From Psoroptes ovis (lineage: Eukaryota > Arthropoda > Arachnida > Sarcoptiformes > Psoroptidae), in NCBI GenBank assembly GCA_002943765.1, contig PQWQ01000004.1, positions 2,108,001-2,172,000 on the forward strand: 64,000 bases of DNA, read 5' to 3'. Position 1 is the first letter of the stretch, and the number at the start of each line of letters is the position of its first letter. Under the pieces are notes generated by a model that saw only the letters and a program-made list of their open reading frames with translations, was not told the DNA's origin and searched no databases. Shown piece after piece: positions 58,701 to 64,000 of this stretch. The translations under genes and the position numbers were made by a program.

Positions 58701-60198
58701 TAACAATCGTAATAATGATAATCAAAGCGAATCGAATGCAGAAAAAACAAAAGAAAATGAATTATTCTCAATTAAAAATTGTTTTTTGGTTTGCCATTTT
58801 GGTTTTCTTAGTAATACCGAAATGAGATGCCAAAATACAGAAAAAAAACATATTCGATTGATGAATCCATATTCGTTTCTTGCTTGCTTGCTCTTTCTCT
58901 TCCATATTCTATCTTGAATTGATATCATTTGAATTTGGTGAAAACTCAAGCAAATCGATCGTATGTCTGTATTGCGTTTATACGACAATAATGATGCAAA
59001 ACAAAAACAAAACAAAAAGAATTGATAATGTAAATATTGAGACAAATAATCGATATACTTTCGAATAAAATAAATGAATAATCAAAAAAAAAAAAAAAAA
59101 AAAGAAAAATGTATAATTGTCAATTGCACGACAATGTACTGTGCGTTGAAATTGTCTGAGGATGCAAACAACCAAACCAAACCATGAAAATATATCACCA
59201 ATTTTCAATTCATACAAATGGACAAATGGATATCACTGAATCCTCAATATTACTCTTTGACGATGTGAAATTAATCGAATTTTTTTTGATTTTGTTTTTT
59301 TGTATTTTCAATTTTTCTTTTGCATCTCTCTATTTTGCAATTTTCATTGGTTATTTTCATTATTATCATTGTTGTTCTTGAATATTTTTTCCATGTTCAT
59401 TTGTACAATGGTCAAACCAGAAAAAAAACAACAACAAACAGCAAATAATATATGGATTATAAATCATTATCATTTAAATTGTGTGTACATTTGTTTTTTC
59501 TTTTCTTGGTGAATTATCACTGATATTTCAATACTAAAATACATTTAATTCATTCAATACATTCGTATGTATTAGTATGTACATTGAAATATCAATATAT
59601 TTCCAAAAAAAAAATAATTTCAAAATAATACTGATCACTAAGAATTAAAAATAAATAAATAAATAGAAAAAAACGAAAAAAAATCAGAGATTGATTGCCT
59701 GATTGTTAATCTTTGAATGTAAAAATTGAACAACGAAAGAAAAAAAAATTACAATTTATTTGATAATTTTTATTTTGTTTGTCGTTGTCGTTCATTATGT
59801 TTAAAAGTAAATAATGCAAGAAATTTTTTTCCTCGCTTTCTTCATTTATTTCGGACAAAACATATATTACATTATCGATTTTGTCTGAATGTTGTGTTGT
59901 TTGCGTTGTTGTTCAATATCTGAACAATATTTCATGTATTAATATCATTTCAACACTGGATTTTTTTTTTTCGTTTCGTATTTTGTCTTGTTTCTGTGTT
60001 TTAGTGTGTGTGTGTATGATATGTTTTTAAATCCTTTATTATTATCATTATTATTTGTATTAGTATCATTTATATTGATATTATTTGTATTTGCTTTATT
60101 TCATTTGTTTTATTTTGTTTCATTTGCCAGATGACCAGATAATTTTATTTATTTTGTTTTGTTTTCTTAACATTATCATTTACAAACAATATACAGAG
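55797..60198. other. AT-rich DNA, probable intron or intergenic
   Basis: Several short frames are slightly less biased than background (56664-56867 with a hydrophobic stretch ending IMIGKKSHPHATDSFWFF; 57070-57180; 57400-57460). None has a convincing pair of splice sites. An A20 run lies at 59084-59103. Confidence 0.4.
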
Positions 60199-60263
60199 AT
60201 GGAAACAGTATGCGCCAAACAAATGAGAAATGAGTGCATTGTTGATTTTGATTTAAATTTTAG
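60199..60263 (+). CDS. Candidate internal exon, ~65 bp, unknown gene
   Basis: Preceded by a T-rich tract and ATACAGAG and followed by TTTTAG then GTTAAG. In between, one frame is open and has balanced composition: METVCAKQMRNECIVDFDLN followed by F. If splicing uses the AG at 60197-60198 the entering phase is 0, matching the end of the exon at 55681-55796. Use of the AG two bases earlier would need another phase. Too short to assign. Confidence 0.35.
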
Positions 60264-62607
60264 GTTAAGTAATTTTTGCTGTTGTCTTTGTTATTATTGC
60301 TATTGTTGTCGCTGTTTTCATTATTGTTATTATTATTATTATAATCATTACACATATCACACTAGTCATCATTATCACTGGTATTAATATCATTTCGTTA
60401 TTAGTATTTATATATGATCAATATTTGAACTCAAAGAAAAAACAAACAAAAACAAGATTCAAATATTGGAACTTTTTTTGTTTGCCAATACATTTTCAAT
60501 TTCAATATATACAATAATGAATAAAAAATGATTTAAAAGTGTTAATCTTATAATAATATATATTATTGTATATGAACAAGAAGGAAACAACCAAATTTTT
60601 TTATTGTGACACAATTATTTAATCATTTATTTACCTTTGATTTTTGGTCTTTATAAATACATTATTTTGTCGAAAATTGTTTGAAATGTATTTGAACCTG
60701 ATTTTTTTCATTTCTGAATCAAAATGAATCATGAGCAATCATTAATGTTCGATATTATTGTGTATTTGAATTATTTGGACCATTTTTTTATCACAAAAAA
60801 ACTCAGTAAAATTTAGACCAATTTTCTGTGAATGAATCTTGATTCTTTCAAAAATTTTCCATCAAATCAACAATAAAAATTACTGACAACGATTCGTTTG
60901 TTTTTTCGCTAATATTCATTAGAAATATTAAACATTCGTGAAGCTTTGATATTAAGCAAATAAATGAGAAAAATTAGCAAGAAAATAAAGCTTATTACAT
61001 GCATTTACCATTGTGAATATATTCACATTTATATATCAATGAATTGATGTATAATGTAATTGATACACTTGAAACAAGTATTAAAAAAAGATGGACAAAA
61101 TAATAATAATAGAAATGATAATGATAATGAATAGTTGTTAAATATATACTATTTACTACTATCAAATAACAAAAATAATATTGTTTTAATAGTAAGTAAA
61201 CAAGCAAACAAACAAAGAATTGAACAAAAAATCAAAATCAGAAAAGGTTATGCTAACAGGATCTCACATATCATTATCGTTTATAAGTATGTGATAAAAG
61301 TGGTGTTTGTATGTGTATGTTTATATGTGTTTTTTCATACAATTCATTCAATGGAAAAGAATCAAAATAAAAATAAGAGCAAAATGATCATTATGGGAGA
61401 AAATCAAGTCGAATGAAAATGAAAATGAAATTATAAAACAATCATAATCATACTAAATACACACACAAACATACATCAAAATACATTTGAACAAAAACAA
61501 AAGTTTTCAACTTACTAACAAACAAAACAACGAAAAAAAATAGGCGAAAATGAACAATGAAATTCATATAAATCATTATCATTGAATATAAAATAAAAAT
61601 AATGATAAATAAATCTATTTATTTATTTATATATGATTGAAAATGATAATAATGATGATATAATAATAATAATAATAATAATAATGATTTTAGAATGGAT
61701 TTACGATGGAAAAGAATAATAAATTTTTTGTTCTGTAAATCATCAAAAGTGATAAAGTGATTTTATGAAACATAAACATTGCATATATTTCCATTGAATA
61801 TGAATATATGTGATGCACACACAGACATACCAGATATATGCACAAATGAATGAATACTTGGAACAAATAAAATTCAAAGATCTCAAAGATATATTGACTG
61901 TTAATGAATTGAATAATGAACAATGAAATAAACAACAGTAATGAAATGAAATGAACGATGAACAACATCAACAACAGCGATGAATGAAAACAGTCTAAAC
62001 TTTTAGATTTTCAGACTTTTAGACTTTTAGTTATTATTATTATTATTATTTATATGGACAGACAATCATTGACATATTTTTTTTCTGTGTTTGTTTTCGT
62101 TCATTTTTTTTTATTTCTTTGTTTCAAAAGTAAATTCTACTTGCGAATTTTCGTCCATCTATTTTTGGTCTTTGTTCAAAGCAGATAATGATAAAAAATC
62201 ACAATCAAAATCACAAACAAGCAAACATAAATAAATAAACAAAAGTTAACATCCAGTTATTTGCTGGTCATTCGTTCATTCTCAAGCATTCATCGCTACT
62301 TCTGCTAATCATTCTTGAGATAGAAATAAATAGAAAAAAAGTAAAGAATATTATTCTTCTGAATCTGAATCAAAACAAAAATAGAAAAAATTCTCATTAA
62401 AAATAATGAATTTCAATTTCTATCAACTGCTAAACAAGCACAAACTAAACGAAAATTGGCTACACTTGACACTTCACTATTCACCATTTTCACCCATTCA
62501 CATTTGCCATTTATTTATTCATAACAGCAACAACAATAAACAGCATCAAAAACATCAGCAGCCACTAATTCTATGCACAATTGGCCAAGTTGTATTGAAA
62601 TTGATGA
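60264..62607. other. AT-rich DNA with ATA repeats
   Basis: Contains an (ATA)n tract near 61663-61685 and ATT runs near 62033. No gene seen. Confidence 0.55.
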
Positions 62608-62796
62608 TGTTTTGTGTTGTTTCATTATCGCTATGAGCCGTTGTTTTACTTCACTTTTGAAGCAATTTCGAAGCAATCAAAGTGTCTAATCACAGTTGAA
62701 GATGAAAAGAAGGGAACAGAACAAAAAGCAATTCACAAAAGTTTATCAACAACAGCAACAACAACGGAACCATTATTAAAATGTGTTGAATTTTAG
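62608..62796 (+). CDS. Coding-like frame, possible 3' exon
   Basis: Open frame of 62 codons without ATG, ending in TAG. The part SKQSKCLITVEDEKKGTEQK, then AIHKSLSTTATTTEPLLKCV, has normal protein composition and is less AT-rich than its flanks. Possible acceptors are TTTTACTTCACTTTTGAAG or CTAATCACAG. Unknown protein; it may be the last exon of a plus-strand gene. Confidence 0.3.
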   Translation, partial: CFVLFHYRYEPLFYFTFEAISKQSKCLITVEDEKKGTEQKAIHKSLSTTATTTEPLLKCVEF

Positions 62797-63403
62797 AGTG
62801 AAAATTTCAAAAAAAAATTGAAATTTCGAATTTTTACTCCAAAATACTGCATACCAAAAGCAATTTTAAAAATTTTGAAAATTTCGAAAATTTAATTTCA
62901 TTTTCACCATTTAGTTAACCCTTTTTTTTGTTTGTTTGCTTGAAATTTGATATTTCAAAGTATTTTTGAAAATGTTTGAATGAAATTTGATTGGAAACTT
63001 TCAGAATTTGCTGTTGGAATTTGAACAATTTCTCTCTCTTCTGTCCATTTCACAAATATTGATTTGATCAACTTTTTTTTGATGGAAAAATTTCGCCTTG
63101 GACTTGATTGGTCCATTGATCGCTACGATCACAATGATTGCTATGAATGTTATTATCATTATTATCCAACACTGTTATCATGAATTTCAATTTCGAATAG
63201 AATTTTTCCAAGATTTTCTTTGTTCCAATTTCTACAGACAAAAATAATAATAATCTTTGGCTAGATTATACATTTGAAAGCTTGTCATTTTGGCTGCCAT
63301 TTCAGTTTTCATTATCAAATTATTGAAAATAATAATTCGAGTTATGTGTATCGATTTTATGTTTTTTTCGCTTTTTATCACAGATTCTTTTGTTTTTATA
63401 TTG

Positions 63404-63425
63404 TTTTTTTTTTTTTTTTTTTTTT
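63404..63425. repeat. T22 homopolymer
   Basis: Uninterrupted T run upstream of the coding-like segment at the window end. Confidence 0.9.
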
Positions 63426-63587
63426 GGTACAAATCTTAATACTGTAAGTGTGTGATGTGATAACGATTCGTACATCGATTTGTACACTTTAAGATCTATC
63501 CCCTTGTATGTTTGCGATGATTTTCTTTTGTTTTTCCATTCGTTTATTTTTTGTGAGTTTGTTTTGTATGATTATTTGTTTATTTGT

Positions 63588-63942
63588 CGTGTAAAACGAG
63601 TGAAAAAAGCACGAATGATAATTGGTTATAATGATTCTCGAAAGTATATATTGGAAAACATTCTTAGAAATGTTTTCGGGCACAAATCGGTTATGAAATG
63701 TGTGCGTACATTTCATAACCAATTGTACACTAAAGAAGATAATGATTCAATGATAATATGTGTTCAAATGAGTCATTGAAGGTCGTTTGTTTTCGATCCA
63801 AATCGATTCAGTTTGTTGATCGTAGAGAATTCTCAGATTCATCACTAAATACAACAAAACGTTTGAGCCAAATTGTCCGCAGTACATCAGTGCAAACTGA
63901 CCAGAAAAATAGAAATAATATCAAACTAATATTATTTTCAAA
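63588..63942 (+). CDS. Coding-like region at the right edge, two frames
   Basis: A first frame, open to 63779, reads RVKRVKKARMIIGYNDSRKY, then ILENILRNVFGHKSVMKCVR. A second frame, entered near 63760, continues SLKVVCFRSKSIQFVDRREF, then SDSSLNTTKRLSQIVRSTSV and QTDQ. Both are clearly less biased than background frames. They would join with a single frame change near 63760-63779, by an unseen intron, a frameshift or a sequence error. No ATG or clear splice sites were found. The protein is unknown. Confidence 0.3.
63689..63720. repeat. Perfect inverted repeat, 13 bp arms
   Basis: GGTTATGAAATGT and ACATTTCATAACC are separated by six bases (GTGCGT). It lies inside the coding-like region and would form a hairpin in RNA. 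Confidence 0.85.
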
Positions 63943-64000
63943 GGTCAAATATAATTCATTGAAAAAACGAAAACAAAACAAAATAATGGAAAAATAATAC

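Overview
The window looks like nuclear DNA of a small arthropod with a compact, very AT-rich genome; an acariform mite would fit, but that is inference. The grounds are the strong A+T bias, abundant ATT/ATG/ATTC-type microsatellites, GT-AG introns of about 70-105 bp, and animal-type transposons (mariner, hAT MITE, copia, BEL/Pao). No rRNA, tRNA, CRISPR or bacterial operon structure was seen.

Region 1 (1 to about 15,050) is a complex tandem array that runs off the left edge. On the minus strand it holds five copies of a tiny two-exon gene (coding spans near 3.4-3.65, 5.4-5.75, 8.0-8.2, 11.3-11.5 and 13.6-13.9 kb). Each copy has a TATAAATA box, a first ATG in good context, a GT-AG intron and a 54-65 residue hydrophilic product. 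Two subfamilies alternate imperfectly. Between the genes lie about a dozen or more copies of a ~228 bp promoter-like monomer, a second conserved element with a short reading frame, and a conserved 16 bp palindrome. The array has been hit by a hAT-type MITE (1002-1188), a complete mariner with an intact transposase (1253-2541) and what looks like the 3' end of a BEL/Pao-like LTR element (about 4992-5254). I do not recognise the gene family; it is the best candidate here for something undescribed.

Region 2 (about 15-34 kb) is AT-rich, microsatellite-rich DNA with no gene I can support, apart from a 73 bp inverted-repeat MITE.

Region 3 (34,121-38,515) is a full-length, apparently young copia element on the minus strand: two 155 bp LTRs that look identical, one intact 1308-residue Gag-Pol frame, and a primer site complementary to the anticodon arm of elongator tRNA-Met. 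Instead of a 5 bp target duplication it is bracketed by a perfect 68 bp direct repeat.

Region 4 (38.5-64 kb) is again mostly simple AT-rich DNA. It holds a second mariner-type MITE, a frameshifted BEL/Pao integrase relic (about 54.76-55.13 kb), and several short segments that read like exons (near 45.0, 47.8, 53.5, 55.7, 60.2, 62.7 and 63.6-63.9 kb). Two of these have good splice sites on both sides. They may belong to one or more plus-strand genes with large introns extending beyond the window, but I could not join them into a gene.
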